The position numbers and the translations under genes are program-made. Positions 47,354 through 56,923 of a stretch of 64,000 nucleotides of DNA are shown in pieces. The notes beneath the pieces were generated by a model. It did not search any database. It was given only the letters and a program-made list of their open reading frames with translations, and was not told the origin of the DNA. This DNA is from Prauserella alba (GTDB lineage: Bacteria > Actinomycetota > Actinomycetes > Mycobacteriales > Pseudonocardiaceae): the NCBI RefSeq assembly GCF_024171735.1, contig NZ_JAMTCH010000009.1:88062-152061 (forward strand). The letters run 5' to 3'. Position 1 is the first letter of the stretch, and every line of letters begins with the position of its first letter.

Positions 47354-48355
47354 GTGAAGGTCGTGGTCGTGGTCGGCGGAGTGGGCGGAGCCCGCTTCCT
47401 GCTGGGGGTCAAAGCCGCGCTGGGGCTGCCGCCGACGGGAGAACCGGACGCCGGGTCGGAACACGAGGTCACGGCGCTGGTGAACACCGGCGACGACGTG
47501 TGGATGCACGGACTGCGGATCTGCCCGGACCTCGACACCTGCATGTACACGCTGGGTGGCGGGGTCGACACGGAGCGCGGCTGGGGCCATGCGGACGAGA
47601 CGTGGTCGGTGAAGGCCGAACTGGAGGCCTACAACGCGGACCCGACGTGGTTCTCCCTCGGCGACAAGGACATCGCCACGCACCTGGTGCGCTCGCGGAT
47701 GATCCGCGCGGGCTACCCGCTGTCGGCGGTCACCGAGGCACTGTGCGCCCGCTGGCAGCCCGGCGTGCGGCTGCTGCCGATGTCCGACGACCGGGTCGAG
47801 ACGCACGTCGTCATCGACGATCCCGAGGACGCGGCGAAACGGAAGGCCATCCACTTCCAGGAGTGGTGGGTGCGGCACCGGGCCGAGCCGCAGGCGCATT
47901 CGATCGTGCCGGTCGGCGCTGAGGAGGCGGCCCCCGCGCCGGGTGCACTCGAGGCGATCGCCGAGGCGGACGCGGTGCTGTTCGCGCCGTCCAACCCCGT
48001 GGTGTCGATCGGATCGGTGCTGGCCGTACCCGGCATCCGGGAGGCGCTGCGCAAGACCGAGGCCGGCGTCGTCGGTGTGTCGCCGATCATCGGCGGGAAG
48101 GTGCTGCGCGGCATGGGCGACGCGTGCCTGTCCGCGATCGGGGTGGAGACCTCCGCCGAGGCCGTGGGTGCGCACTACGGCTCACGGCAGACCTCCGACG
48201 AGGGCCTGCTCGACGGCTGGCTGGTGCACTCGGGCGAGCGGGTCGACGTGCCGGGCGTCGCGGTGCGCGCCGTGCCGATCATCATGTCCGATGTGGACAC
48301 GACCGCGCAGATGGCGCGGGACGCCCTCGAACTGGCCGGGGTGCACCTTGACTGA
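47354..48355 (+). CDS. fbiA: F420 biosynthesis transferase FbiA (CofD)
   Basis: A 333-residue CofD-family transferase. It starts [19 protein letters not shown], the nucleotide-binding GGVGGAR motif, and keeps [32 protein letters not shown] and [12 protein letters not shown]. It attaches an activated 2-phospholactate or phosphoenolpyruvate unit to 7,8-didemethyl-8-hydroxy-5-deazariboflavin, giving (dehydro)F420-0. GTG with GAGGCAGG upstream. Overlaps fbiB by 8 nt; matches Rv3261. Confidence 0.95.
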   Translation: MKVVVVVGGVGGARFLLGVKAALGLPPTGEPDAGSEHEVTALVNTGDDVWMHGLRICPDLDTCMYTLGGGVDTERGWGHADETWSVKAELEAYNADPTWFSLGDKDIATHLVRSRMIRAGYPLSAVTEALCARWQPGVRLLPMSDDRVETHVVIDDPEDAAKRKAIHFQEWWVRHRAEPQAHSIVPVGAEEAAPAPGALEAIAEADAVLFAPSNPVVSIGSVLAVPGIREALRKTEAGVVGVSPIIGGKVLRGMGDACLSAIGVETSAEAVGAHYGSRQTSDEGLLDGWLVHSGERVDVPGVAVRAVPIIMSDVDTTAQMARDALELAGVHLD

Positions 48356-49685
48356 TCACGCGGGCGGGCGCGTCGAGATCCTGCCCGTCGAAGGACTGCC
48401 GGAGTTCCGGCCCGGTGACGACCTCACGGGCGCGATCGCCACCGCCGCGCCCTGGCTGCGCTCGGGTGACGTCGTGGTGGTGACGAGCAAGATCGTGTCC
48501 AAGGCGGAGGGCAGGCTGATCCGGGTGCCGTCCGACCCGGACGAACGCGACGCCGCGCGGCGCGAGCTGATCGACGCCGAGTCCGAACGCGTGCTGGCTC
48601 GGATCGGGCGGACGCTCATCACGCAGAACCGCAACGGCATCGTGCAGGCCGCAGCCGGCGTCGACGCCTCCAACGTCAACCTCGACGAGATCGCACTGCT
48701 GCCCTACGACCCGGACGCCTCCGCCCTCGCACTACGGCACGGCCTGCGCGAACGGCTCGGTGTGGAGATCGCCGTGCTGATCACCGACACGATGGGCCGC
48801 GCCTGGCGCAACGGCCAGACCGACGAGACGATCGGCGCCTCCGGGCTGCGCGTGCTGCACGCCTACGAGGGCGAGGTCGACGACCACGGCAACGAGCTGG
48901 CGGTCACCGAGATCGCCGTGGCCGACGAGATCGCCTCCGCCGCCGACCTGGTGAAGGGCAAACTCGGCGGGCTTCCGGTCGCGGTGGTGCGCGGCCTGGA
49001 GATCGGCGACGAGCGGTCGACGGCACGCGACCTGGTGCGGCCCGCCGACTACGATCTGTTCCGGCTCGGCACCGACGAAGCGATCGCCCAGGGCAGGCGG
49101 GAGGCGGTGCTGACACGGCGGTCGGTGCGCGAGTTCACCGGCGACACCGTGGACCCCGAGGCACTGCGGCGTGCCGTCGGCGCGGCGCTCACGGCGCCCG
49201 CACCGCACCACACCCGACCGGTCCGGTTCGTCCGGCTGCGCGAGCCCGGAACGCGGACCAAGCTGCTCGAAGCGATGCGCGAGGCGTGGCGGGGCGACCT
49301 GACGGCGGACGGCTTCACCGACGAGCAGATCGAGAAGCGCCTGCGCCGCGGGGACATCCTCTTCGAAGCGCCCGAGGTGATCGTGCCCTTCCTGGTGCCG
49401 GACGGCGCCCACGCGTATCCGGACGAGCGGCGAAGCGCCTGCGAGCTCACGATGTTCACGGTCGCGGGCGGTGCGGCCGTGCAGGCCCTGCTGGTCGCAC
49501 TGGCCGCCGAGGGACTCGGCTCGTGCTGGATCGGGTCGACCATCTTCGCCGCCGACGTCGTGCACGCGAGCCTCGGGATCGACCCGTCGTGGCGGCCGCT
49601 GGGCGCCGTCGCCGTCGGCCACCCGACCGAGCCGCTCGCCCCGCGACCGCCCCGTGACCTCGACGACGGATATCTGGAGCTGTGA
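48348..49685 (+). CDS. fbiB: F420 gamma-glutamyl ligase FbiB
   Basis: A 445-residue two-domain enzyme. The N-terminal CofE-like ligase (residues about 1-245) holds [17 protein letters not shown] and [17 protein letters not shown]; the C-terminal nitroreductase-like domain (about 250-445), with [14 protein letters not shown] and [16 protein letters not shown], binds FMN and F420. It adds glutamates to F420-0 and reduces dehydro-F420. The only start near the family N-terminus is TTG 48348, overlapping fbiA by 8 nt. Matches Rv3262. Confidence 0.93.
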   Translation: MTDHAGGRVEILPVEGLPEFRPGDDLTGAIATAAPWLRSGDVVVVTSKIVSKAEGRLIRVPSDPDERDAARRELIDAESERVLARIGRTLITQNRNGIVQAAAGVDASNVNLDEIALLPYDPDASALALRHGLRERLGVEIAVLITDTMGRAWRNGQTDETIGASGLRVLHAYEGEVDDHGNELAVTEIAVADEIASAADLVKGKLGGLPVAVVRGLEIGDERSTARDLVRPADYDLFRLGTDEAIAQGRREAVLTRRSVREFTGDTVDPEALRRAVGAALTAPAPHHTRPVRFVRLREPGTRTKLLEAMREAWRGDLTADGFTDEQIEKRLRRGDILFEAPEVIVPFLVPDGAHAYPDERRSACELTMFTVAGGAAVQALLVALAAEGLGSCWIGSTIFAADVVHASLGIDPSWRPLGAVAVGHPTEPLAPRPPRDLDDGYLEL

Positions 49686-50225
49686 ATGGACGCCCTCCAC
49701 TCCACTGCGACGTCCACACTGGACGGCTGGAAGCCCGACACCGCCTCCCAGGAATCGTTGCGACAGGCCTACCTCGGCTTCCTCGCCGCGCGCCCCGACG
49801 CGTGCGCGCGCTCGTGCGAAGCGGGCCACCTGACGGCGTCGGCGATCGTGCTGGACGCCGCGGGCGAGCACGTGCTGCTGACGTTGCATCCGCGGGTGGG
49901 CCGGTGGCTGCAGCTCGGCGGGCACTGCGAACCCGACGACCCGTCACTGACAGCCGCGGCACTGCGCGAGGCCACCGAGGAATCGGGCATGCCCCGGCTC
50001 ACGATCGACGACGACCCGCTGCGGCTCGACGTCCACCCGATCACCTGCTCGCTCGGCCTGCCCACGCGGCATTTCGACGTGCAGTTCCTCGTGCGCGCCC
50101 CCGCGGGCGCCGAGCCGGTGGCCAGCGACGAGTCCGACGATCTGCGCTGGTGGCCGGTGCACGCACTGCCACCCGGCACCGAGGACCTGACCGAGCTGGT
50201 GGCGGCCGCACTCGACGCCGCGTGA
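49686..50225 (+). CDS. Nudix hydrolase
   Basis: A 179-residue Nudix protein. The box is GGHCEPDDPSLTAAALREAT then EESGM (about residues 79-103), with Pro-Asp insertion in the usual GX5E start. The start ATG follows the fbiB stop directly, so it is the third gene of the fbi operon. The substrate is unknown; the operon context suggests a nucleotide by-product of F420 synthesis, which is inference. Confidence 0.85.
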   Translation: MDALHSTATSTLDGWKPDTASQESLRQAYLGFLAARPDACARSCEAGHLTASAIVLDAAGEHVLLTLHPRVGRWLQLGGHCEPDDPSLTAAALREATEESGMPRLTIDDDPLRLDVHPITCSLGLPTRHFDVQFLVRAPAGAEPVASDESDDLRWWPVHALPPGTEDLTELVAAALDAA

Positions 50226-50268
50226 CCGGTTTGCGCACCTCAGCACGGGCGTGCGAGGGTTTCCGGCG

Positions 50269-50643
50269 ATGAGCGAGACGGAGCCGTTGGTCGGCGTCGA
50301 CCCGGAGTCCAAGGTGGCGCCGTACGAACAGGTGCGCGCCGGGCTCGCCGGTAAGATCAACGAGGGTGTGCTCGCCGTCGGCACGAGGCTGCCGACCGTG
50401 CGCAAGCTCGCCGCCGACGTGGGCATCGCGGCGAACACGATCGCCCGTGCCTATCGGGAACTCGAGGAAGCGGGCCTGATCGAGACGAAGGGCCGGTCGG
50501 GCACGTTCGTCGCCGCCACCGGTGATCGCACGCGGATCCGCGCACGGGACGCCGCCCGGCGGTACGCCGACACGGCACGCAAACTCGGCCTGAGCGACGA
50601 CGAGGCCGTCGCCATCGTCACCGCAGCCATCCGCTCCCACTAG
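50269..50643 (+). CDS. GntR family regulator (YtrA type)
   Basis: A 124-residue short GntR protein. The N-terminal winged helix reads APYEQVRAGLAGKINEGVLA and TRLPTVRKLAADVGIAANTI; the C-terminal segment is only about 40 residues of helix, the YtrA type, which often controls ABC transporters. No ABC genes adjoin. ATG at 50269 follows GGCG without a strong ribosome site. It ends in a five-unit 21-bp repeat array. Confidence 0.88.
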   Translation: MSETEPLVGVDPESKVAPYEQVRAGLAGKINEGVLAVGTRLPTVRKLAADVGIAANTIARAYRELEEAGLIETKGRSGTFVAATGDRTRIRARDAARRYADTARKLGLSDDEAVAIVTAAIRSH

Positions 50644-50655
50644 GAGCCCCGTCCC

Positions 50656-50760
50656 CGTGTTGCGGATTCCCGGGGCCGTGTTGCGGATCCCCGGGACTGT
50701 GTTGCGGATCCCCGGGACTGTGTTGCGGATTCCGGGGGCCGTGTTGCGGATTCGCGTCGG
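50656..50760 (+). repeat. 21-bp 3'-end repeat array, 5 units
   Basis: Five units in exact register start 12 nt after the GntR stop on its sense strand. All are of the CGTGTTGCGGATTCCCGGGG type with one or two changes; units 2 and 3 carry GGATCCCCGGGA. It is the cleanest array in the window. The convergent DUF1445 gene ends at 50793. Confidence 0.93.
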
Positions 50761-50792
50761 TGGGCCGGGGCCGATGTGTCAGCGGCGGAGCA

Positions 50793-51587
50793 TCACGGCA
50801 CGCGGAACTCCGTGTCGCGGGCGTCGGTGATAGCCATGTGTCCGGGTGCGTGAGCGATGGCCAGCGGCGGTTTCGAGCGCATCACGGCGGCCTGCGGCGT
50901 CACGCCACACGCCCAGAACACGGGAACCTCGCCCGGGTCGATCCGCACCGGGTCGCCGAAATCGGGCCGGTCGAGGTCGTCGACACCGATGAGCCCCGGT
51001 TGTCCGATGTGAACGGGCGCGCCGTGCACCCGCGGATAGCGCGCCGTCACCCGGATCGCCCGCTCGACCAGCCGTGCCGGGATCGGGCGCATCGACACCA
51101 CCAGCGGCCCCGTCATGCGGCCAGCCGGACGGCACGCGACCGATGTGGTGTACATCGGCACGTTGCCGCCGTCCTCGATGTGCCGCACCGGAACACCGGA
51201 CTCCAGCAGTGCGGTCTCGAACGTGAAGCTGCAGCCGATGAGGAACGTGACGAGGTCACCGCGCCACAGATCGACGACGTCGGTGCGCTCCCCGGCGAGC
51301 TCCCCGTTCTCGTACACCCGATAGGCGGGCAGGTCGCGGCGCAGGTCACCATCGAGGATCGGCAGCGACACCTCGCCGGGCTCGGTCACGCCGAGGACCG
51401 GACACGCCTGCGGGTTGCGCCGGGCGAAGTGCCGGAAATCCTCGGCGACGTCGGCGGGCAGGGAGATCAGGTTCGCCTGTGTCCACCCCGGACAGTGACC
51501 TGCAGTCGGAACGCGCAGGCCGTCGCGGTAGGCGGCCCGAGCCTCGTGCGGATCGGCGAACGCGTCGGGTGTGCGGGGTGCGGTCAC
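50793..51587 (-). CDS. DUF1445 putative hydro-lyase (YcsI type)
   Basis: A 264-residue DUF1445/hydro-lyase family protein. Conserved segments are [33 protein letters not shown] and [20 protein letters not shown]; relatives in vertebrates include D-glutamate cyclase, a pyroglutamate-forming enzyme. GTG start 51587 with GGGAGG upstream; GTGA overlap with pxpC. Being in one operon with PxpB and PxpC, it probably acts on 5-oxoproline metabolism. It is the B. subtilis YcsI counterpart. Confidence 0.85.
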   Translation of the reverse strand: MTAPRTPDAFADPHEARAAYRDGLRVPTAGHCPGWTQANLISLPADVAEDFRHFARRNPQACPVLGVTEPGEVSLPILDGDLRRDLPAYRVYENGELAGERTDVVDLWRGDLVTFLIGCSFTFETALLESGVPVRHIEDGGNVPMYTTSVACRPAGRMTGPLVVSMRPIPARLVERAIRVTARYPRVHGAPVHIGQPGLIGVDDLDRPDFGDPVRIDPGEVPVFWACGVTPQAAVMRSKPPLAIAHAPGHMAITDARDTEFRVP

Positions 51588-52528
51588 GACGACCTCCCGG
51601 AGTTCGACGTTGCGGGCAGGTGCGGCGACGGGCGCGCGGCGCCGGGTCGCGACGTGGCACGGTTCGCCGTGCGGTCCCTGACGAATCGCACGCGCATTCC
51701 GGGCCGCAGCTGTGCCGCCGCGTCCACATCGGACGTGACGACCACAGCGATCACCGGATAGCCGCCGGTGACGGGGTGGTCGGCGAGGAACAGGGTCGGC
51801 TTTCCCGACGGCGGCACCTGCAGCGCGCCCGGCACCATGCCTTCGCTCGGCAGCTCTCCCACGCCGGCACGCGCCAGTTCGGGGCCGTCGAGCCGCGCAC
51901 CGACCCGGTCGCATTCCGATGTCACGGTGTAGGGCTCGGTCAGCAACGTCGCCAGGGCACGGGAGGTGAACCAGTCGTCGCGTGGGCCGGGGACGACCCG
52001 CAGGGGCGCTTCGCTGTCGGCGATCGCACGTCCCGGAGCTCCGTCGATCACGGGGAACCGCGCGGGCGCCGGCCCCACGGGCAGCACGTCACCTTCCCGC
52101 AGCAGCTGCGGGCCGAGACCGGACAGCAGGTCGGTCGACCGCGAGCCGAGTACGGCCGGCACCGTCAGCCCGCCCCGCACGGCGAGATAGCTGCGCAGGC
52201 CGCGCGCGGGTGTGCCGAGGCGGATCTCCGCTCCGGCCGGCACGCGCAGCACGCTGTCCGGTGCCGCACCGCGACCGTCGACGGTGACCGGGCACGGCGC
52301 CCCCGTCACCGCCACCGTCAGCGGCGTCCGCGCCCGCGCGGCGAACCCGCCGAAGGTGACCTCGACGCAGGCCGCGTCCTCGTCGTTGCCCACCAGCCGG
52401 TTCGCCAACCGCAGCGACCCGCCGTCGGCGGCACCCGAGAGGCCGACGCCGATCCCGGCGTTGCCGGGCCTGCCCAGATCCTGCACCGTCGCCAACGGGC
52501 CGGGGGCGAGAACGTCGAGATCCGTCAC
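51584..52528 (-). CDS. pxpC: 5-Oxoprolinase subunit PxpC (KipA type)
   Basis: A 314-residue biotin-dependent-carboxyltransferase-like (AHS2) protein. It starts [20 protein letters not shown] with the family segment [20 protein letters not shown], and keeps [16 protein letters not shown]. Together with PxpB and PxpA it makes the ATP-dependent prokaryotic 5-oxoprolinase. The GTG start overlaps pxpB by 4 nt. Confidence 0.9.
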   Translation of the reverse strand: MTDLDVLAPGPLATVQDLGRPGNAGIGVGLSGAADGGSLRLANRLVGNDEDAACVEVTFGGFAARARTPLTVAVTGAPCPVTVDGRGAAPDSVLRVPAGAEIRLGTPARGLRSYLAVRGGLTVPAVLGSRSTDLLSGLGPQLLREGDVLPVGPAPARFPVIDGAPGRAIADSEAPLRVVPGPRDDWFTSRALATLLTEPYTVTSECDRVGARLDGPELARAGVGELPSEGMVPGALQVPPSGKPTLFLADHPVTGGYPVIAVVVTSDVDAAAQLRPGMRVRFVRDRTANRATSRPGAARPSPHLPATSNSGRSS

Positions 52529-53202
52529 GCGTCACCTCCGGCCGTCCGGCGCGGTCGCTCACCCTCGGTCTCCCCCGAATCGGCCGCGACGAACCGCACG
52601 CGCACGCCGGGCCGCAGCAGCGCGGGCGGGTCGCGGTCGACGTCCCAGGTCACGAGGTCGGTGTGGCCGATGAGCTGCCAGCCGCCGGGCGAGGAACGCG
52701 GATAGACACCGCTGTACGTTCCGGCGAGCGCGACCGATCCGGTGGGCACGCGGGTGCGCGACTCGGAACGGCGCGGCACCTCCAACCTCGGAGACCCGCC
52801 GGCCAGGTAGCCGAAACCGGGCGCGAACCCGCCGAACGCGACCGTCCACTCGCAGGCGGTGTGTTCGGCGATCACGTCGCGTTCGGACAGTCCCGTGTGG
52901 TGGGCGACGTCGGCGAGATCCGGCCCGTCGTAGACGACGGGAATCTCCAGCAGCTCGCCTCCGGATCGGGACACCGCAACGGGTTCGGCCTCCCGCACGG
53001 CCCGTTCCAGGGCGGCTGCGTCGGTCCGCACGGGATCGAACCGCAACAGTAGCGTCCGGGCTGCGGGGACGAGGTCGACGACGCCGCCGGGCCGGTCGGC
53101 TTCGAGTGCCGCGTGCAGCGCCAGCACGTCGTCGAGTCCGGCCGCCTCGACGAGCAGTGCCGCGTCCCCGCACGGCAGCACTCGCAGCGTGGTCGTGTCC
53201 AT
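52525..53202 (-). CDS. pxpB: 5-Oxoprolinase subunit PxpB (KipI type)
   Basis: A 225-residue AHS1/KipI protein. The N-terminal LRVLPCGDAALLVEA and central VVYDGPDLADVAHHTGLSER, then AFGGFAPGFGYLAGGSPRLE and SVALAGTYSGVYPRSSPGGW, are the family features. ATG at 53202 with GGAGGAG 3-9 nt upstream. It forms the 5-oxoprolinase complex with PxpC. No PxpA gene is found in this window. Confidence 0.92.
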   Translation of the reverse strand: MDTTTLRVLPCGDAALLVEAAGLDDVLALHAALEADRPGGVVDLVPAARTLLLRFDPVRTDAAALERAVREAEPVAVSRSGGELLEIPVVYDGPDLADVAHHTGLSERDVIAEHTACEWTVAFGGFAPGFGYLAGGSPRLEVPRRSESRTRVPTGSVALAGTYSGVYPRSSPGGWQLIGHTDLVTWDVDRDPPALLRPGVRVRFVAADSGETEGERPRRTAGGDA

Positions 53203-53231
53203 CGGCTCCTCCAGCCCGGCACCGCGCCCGG

Positions 53232-54611
53232 TCAGCTCCACAGGTCCGCGATACCGCTGAGTGAATTCCATCCGAGGTAGAGCGTCAACAGCCAGGCCGC
53301 CACGCCGATGACCAGCAGCCAGCGCGGATACCGGTAGCCGCCGAGCAGGTCACCGCGCCGTCCCGCCACCCACATCACCACGCCGAAGCCGACGGGCAGG
53401 ATCAGCCCGTTGAGCGCGCCCGCGAGGATCAGCAGCGTCGTCGGCGCCTGGTCGAGCAGGACGAAACCCACCGCGGACACGACGATGAACCCCGCGACGA
53501 GCCAGTTCTGCCGCCGCTTCAACGCGGGCGAGAACGACACGAGGAACGACACCGACGTGTAGGACGCGCCGACGACCGACGTGATGCCCGCCGCCCACAG
53601 CACCATGCCGAACAGGCGCATGCCGACCTCACCCGCGGCGTGGCCGAACGCCTCCGCCGTCGGGTTTCCGCCTGCCAGCGTCGCACCGCCGGCGACGACA
53701 CCGAGGATCGCCAGGAACAGCACCACCCGCATGACACCCGTGACCAGCAGCGCCGTCACGGAACTGCGGGACACGCGCGCGACCTCGTCGGGGCCGCTGA
53801 CGCCCGAATCGATGAGCCGGTGGGCACCCGCGTACGTGATGTAGCCACCGACGGTCCCGCCGATCAGCGTGGTGATCACCAGAACGTCGATCGTGTCGGG
53901 CACGACCGCCTGCGTCATGGCCTCGCCCACGGGCGGGGACGACACGATCGCGACATACGTCGTCAGCGCGATCATGACGAAACCGAGCACGACGACGAGC
54001 CGGTCCATCGCGACGCCCGCGCGCCGGCTCGCGAAGATGGCGATCGCGATGGCCGCGGAGATCGTCCCGCCGATCTTCACGTCGAGCCCGAACAGCGCGT
54101 CGAGGCCGAGTGAGGTGCCCGCGACGTTGCCGATGTTGAACACGAGGCCGCCGAGCACGACCAGCGCGGCCATCAGGTAGCCGATGCCGGGCAGCACCTT
54201 GTTGCCGAGCTCCTGCGCCCGCAGCCCCGAGATGCCGATGACGCGCCAGACGTTCAGCTGCACCGCGATGTCGACGACGATCGAGAGGAGGATCGCGAAC
54301 GCGAACGCGGCGCCGAGCTGCGCGGTGAACTCGGTGGTCTGCGTGATGAAGCCGGGGCCGATGGCGCTCGTGGCCATCAGGAAGATCGCGCCGGCCAGCG
54401 CGCCACGCGAGGTACCGCCCGCCAGCGCGCCCTTGCCTGCCTTCGTGTCCTTGCCGGTCTTCGCGTCCTTGCCGGTCTTCGGGCCTGTGCCGGCCGTTGC
54501 GTCCGTGTCGGCGGTGTCCCCGCCGGGGGTGCCGTCGGTGTCGCGGTTGTCGTTGCCGCGGTTGTCGCCGACGTCGTCGCGGTCGGCGCCGCTGCCCACG
54601 TGGTCGGCCAT
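53232..54611 (-). CDS. NRAMP-like divalent cation transporter (YcsG type)
   Basis: A 459-residue transporter with about 11 helices. An N-terminal Asp/Thr/Gly-Lys-rich tail with tandem TGKDAKTGKDTKAGK repeats (about 80 residues) precedes the NRAMP-fold core; helix 1 contains TSAIGPGFITQTTEFTAQLG, where DPGN of Mn transporters is replaced by GPGF, the YcsG-type variant. Its substrate may be other than Mn2+. First gene of the operon with pxpB, pxpC and DUF1445. ATG at 54611 with CGGGAGA upstream. Confidence 0.85.
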   Translation of the reverse strand: MADHVGSGADRDDVGDNRGNDNRDTDGTPGGDTADTDATAGTGPKTGKDAKTGKDTKAGKGALAGGTSRGALAGAIFLMATSAIGPGFITQTTEFTAQLGAAFAFAILLSIVVDIAVQLNVWRVIGISGLRAQELGNKVLPGIGYLMAALVVLGGLVFNIGNVAGTSLGLDALFGLDVKIGGTISAAIAIAIFASRRAGVAMDRLVVVLGFVMIALTTYVAIVSSPPVGEAMTQAVVPDTIDVLVITTLIGGTVGGYITYAGAHRLIDSGVSGPDEVARVSRSSVTALLVTGVMRVVLFLAILGVVAGGATLAGGNPTAEAFGHAAGEVGMRLFGMVLWAAGITSVVGASYTSVSFLVSFSPALKRRQNWLVAGFIVVSAVGFVLLDQAPTTLLILAGALNGLILPVGFGVVMWVAGRRGDLLGGYRYPRWLLVIGVAAWLLTLYLGWNSLSGIADLWS

Positions 54612-54654
54612 ATCGGTCTCCCGGGGTCGAGGGGTTTCGCAAGACGGTAGCGAG

Positions 54655-54665
54655 TTGTTCAACAA
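54655..54665. promoter_or_regulatory. GntR/FCD operator TTGTTCAACAA
   Basis: A perfect 11-bp palindrome, TTGTT-C-AACAA, sits between the divergent NRAMP operon (start 54611) and the GntR/FCD gene (start 54733). FCD-family operators are short AT-rich palindromes of this size. It probably represses both units. Confidence 0.65.
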
Positions 54666-54732
54666 TCCGACAAGGGGGCAATGCACTTGTTACACTTCGT
54701 GGTCCCGACACAACGGAGGTCGACCCCCGCCG

Positions 54733-55443
54733 ATGGCCAGCCCCAGCTCACCCGATCAGGCCGGCGCCGACCCCTGGTCCGACCTGCTCGCGGACAACCG
54801 CTCGGTGCTCGACCGAACCAGCACCGCCGAACGGGTCGCCGACGCGCTGCGGCAGTGGATCATCGACGGGCGGTTGCGGCCGGGTACCCGGTTGTCGGAA
54901 CACAGCGCCGGCAAGGCGCTCGGGGTGTCGCGGAACACGCTGCGCGAGGCGTTCCGCCTGCTGGTGCACGAGCGACTCCTGGTGCACGAGTTCCACCGCG
55001 GTGTGTTCGTCCGGGTGCTGGACGCCGACGACGTGACCGACCTGTACCGCACTCGCCGCCTGCTGGAGACGGGAGCGATCCGTGCGGCTTCCGACATCCC
55101 GCAGGAGCGGCTGGCGGCGATCTCCTCGGCGATCGCCGCCGCCGAGGAGGCCGCCGCGGAGGAGCGCTGGCTGGACGTCGGCACCGCGAACATGCGCTTC
55201 CACCAGGCGATCACGGCGCTGGCCGGCAGCCCGCGCGCCGACGAGATCATGCAGCAGCTCACGGCGGAACTGAGACTGGCGTTCCACGCGACGTCGGCAC
55301 TGCGCCGGTTCCACGAGCCGTACATCGAGCTGAACCGTCACATCGCCCGGCTGCTGACCGACGGCGACCTCGACGCCGCCGCCCACGCCCTCGACGAGTA
55401 CCTCACCACGGCCCAGCGCCAGCTCCTCGACGCTTTCACCTGA
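54733..55443 (+). CDS. GntR family regulator with FCD domain
   Basis: A 236-residue regulator. The helix-turn-helix has STAERVADALRQWIIDGRLR and GVSRNTLREAFRLLVHERLL; the C-terminal helical FCD domain holds HQAITALAGSPRADEIMQQL and FHEPYIELNRHIARLL, whose His residues bind a metal. The ligand is probably a small acid such as 5-oxoproline, inferred from the adjacent operon. GGAGG at 54714 is about 14 nt ahead of the ATG. It ends in a seven-unit 21-bp array. Confidence 0.88.
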   Translation: MASPSSPDQAGADPWSDLLADNRSVLDRTSTAERVADALRQWIIDGRLRPGTRLSEHSAGKALGVSRNTLREAFRLLVHERLLVHEFHRGVFVRVLDADDVTDLYRTRRLLETGAIRAASDIPQERLAAISSAIAAAEEAAAEERWLDVGTANMRFHQAITALAGSPRADEIMQQLTAELRLAFHATSALRRFHEPYIELNRHIARLLTDGDLDAAAHALDEYLTTAQRQLLDAFT

Positions 55444-55451
55444 CCCACCAC

Positions 55452-55598
55452 CGCGTGTTGCGGATTCCGGGGCGCGTGTTGCGGATTCCGGGGACCGTGT
55501 TGCGTTTTCCGGGGCGGTTGTCCTGCACTCAGCCGCGCGTGTCCTGCACTCCGGGGCGGCATGTGCTGCGTTCGGCACGCGAGAACTGCACTCGTCCA
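55452..55598 (+). repeat. 21-bp 3'-end repeat array, 7 units
   Basis: Seven units in unbroken 21-nt register start 8 nt after the GntR/FCD stop on its sense strand: three of the GCGTGTTGCGGATTCCGGGG kind, then four of the GTCCTGCACTC kind. It faces the array of the convergent alkA gene; 214 bp separate them and hold no gene. Confidence 0.93.
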
Positions 55599-55812
55599 CC
55601 CGTGGGGCGCGGTGCACTCGTTGCATACCGGGAATACCGCCGCGAACGCGAACGGGTGCCGGTCCGCAACCCCGTGCGAAACTCGCCGAGGCCCACGAAC
55701 CGACGTCAGGCCGGACGGGTCGCCGCCCCTGGAAGACGCAGCGCGGACCCGGGAGTACACCACCGAGCCCCGAGAAACTCGCCACGACCCCGACTGGCCC
55801 CACTCGCGTGAC

Positions 55813-56022
55813 GTGAGCGCAGGACACGAAAACCCGACCGCAGAACACGCGGTTCCGAGTGCAGAACACGCGGGGCACAACCGCAGGACACGCCGGACGG
55901 GAGGTGCCGCACGGACCCCGGGATTCGCAACACGATCCCCCGAACCCGCAACACGAGCCCTGGAAAACGCAACACGGGCCCCCGAACCCGCAACACGGGC
56001 CCCGGGATTCGCAACACGGCCG
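55813..56022 (-). repeat. 21-bp 3'-end repeat array, 10 units
   Basis: Ten units in one continuous register on the minus strand begin 4 nt after the alkA stop. Read in the alkA direction, five TTGCGGATTC-type units come first, then a diverged one, then four TCCTGCGC/TTCTGCAC-type units. It is the longest array in the window. Confidence 0.93.
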
Positions 56023-56026
56023 GGCG

Positions 56027-56923
56027 TCAGATGGCCCGGTAGTCGCGGACCGGGTGGCGAGGACCGTAACGGGGACGCGTGTGGCCGGCCGCTTCGAGAT
56101 AGCGCACCACGCGATGGCGCTGCGGGGCGTACGGGGCGAGCACCTCGTGCAGGCCGGCATCATCGAGTTCGCGGCCGAGCAGGGCGTGGCCGACGACCGC
56201 GGGGATGTGGAAGTCACCGAAGCTGACCGCGTCGGCATCGCCCCACGCCCGCTGTGCCACCTCCGCGGCCGTCCACACGCCGATGCCCGGCACCGTGCGC
56301 AACAGGTGCCTGCCCTCCGCACCGCCCAGCGTCGCGGCACGTTCCAGCCTGCCCGCCACGGTCGCCGCGGCCCGCAACGCCCGCCTGCGGGACGAGTCCA
56401 CCCCCGCCCTGTGCCAATTCCAATCCACAATGGACAGAATCGCCGCGGGAGTCGGCGGTACGCGCATCCCGTCCGGCGCGGGCCCCGGAGCGGGCACACC
56501 GAACCGGCGGCACAGCTCACGCCACGACCGCCGCGCCTCGTACCCGGTCACCTTCTGCTCCAGCACCGCGGGCACGAGCACGTCCCACACGCGCCGCGTC
56601 GCCCCCAGCCGCAGCCGCGGCAGTTCCCGCCGCACCCGCGCGACCGCGTCGTGGTGCGACACGAACCCCGAGTCATCGTCGTCGGCGCCCAGCAGCGCGG
56701 GCAGTCCGTCGAGGACCGCCTCGGCACCGTCGCCCCACGCCGTGCCCACGACGTCCATATCGGACCGGGACACCCGGAGCGTTGCGGAACCGCCTGAGGT
56801 GTTCGCCGTCAGCCAGATTCCGTCGTCACGCCGGAAACACGGGTCGGCGTGGCCGCGCCGCAGCGGAGCCAGCACGGCGTCGAGATCGACGTCGAATCCG
56901 GGCCGCCACGTGCGTTCACGCAT
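56027..56923 (-). CDS. DNA-3-methyladenine glycosylase 2 (AlkA-like)
   Basis: A 298-residue helix-hairpin-helix glycosylase. The HhH motif LRTVPGIGVWTAAEVAQRAW (about residues 222-241) is followed by DADAVSFGDFH with the catalytic Asp; AVLEQKVTGYEARRSW precedes it. It excises alkylated bases and starts base-excision repair. ATG 56923 overlaps the stop of manB by 8 nt and has no strong ribosome site. Family members in mycobacteria often have an Ada half, which is absent here. Confidence 0.88.
   Translation of the reverse strand: MRERTWRPGFDVDLDAVLAPLRRGHADPCFRRDDGIWLTANTSGGSATLRVSRSDMDVVGTAWGDGAEAVLDGLPALLGADDDDSGFVSHHDAVARVRRELPRLRLGATRRVWDVLVPAVLEQKVTGYEARRSWRELCRRFGVPAPGPAPDGMRVPPTPAAILSIVDWNWHRAGVDSSRRRALRAAATVAGRLERAATLGGAEGRHLLRTVPGIGVWTAAEVAQRAWGDADAVSFGDFHIPAVVGHALLGRELDDAGLHEVLAPYAPQRHRVVRYLEAAGHTRPRYGPRHPVRDYRAI

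Noticed and set aside
50656..50760. CRISPR-like array
   Set aside because: Units are directly adjacent in a 21-nt period with no spacers, and no cas genes are present.
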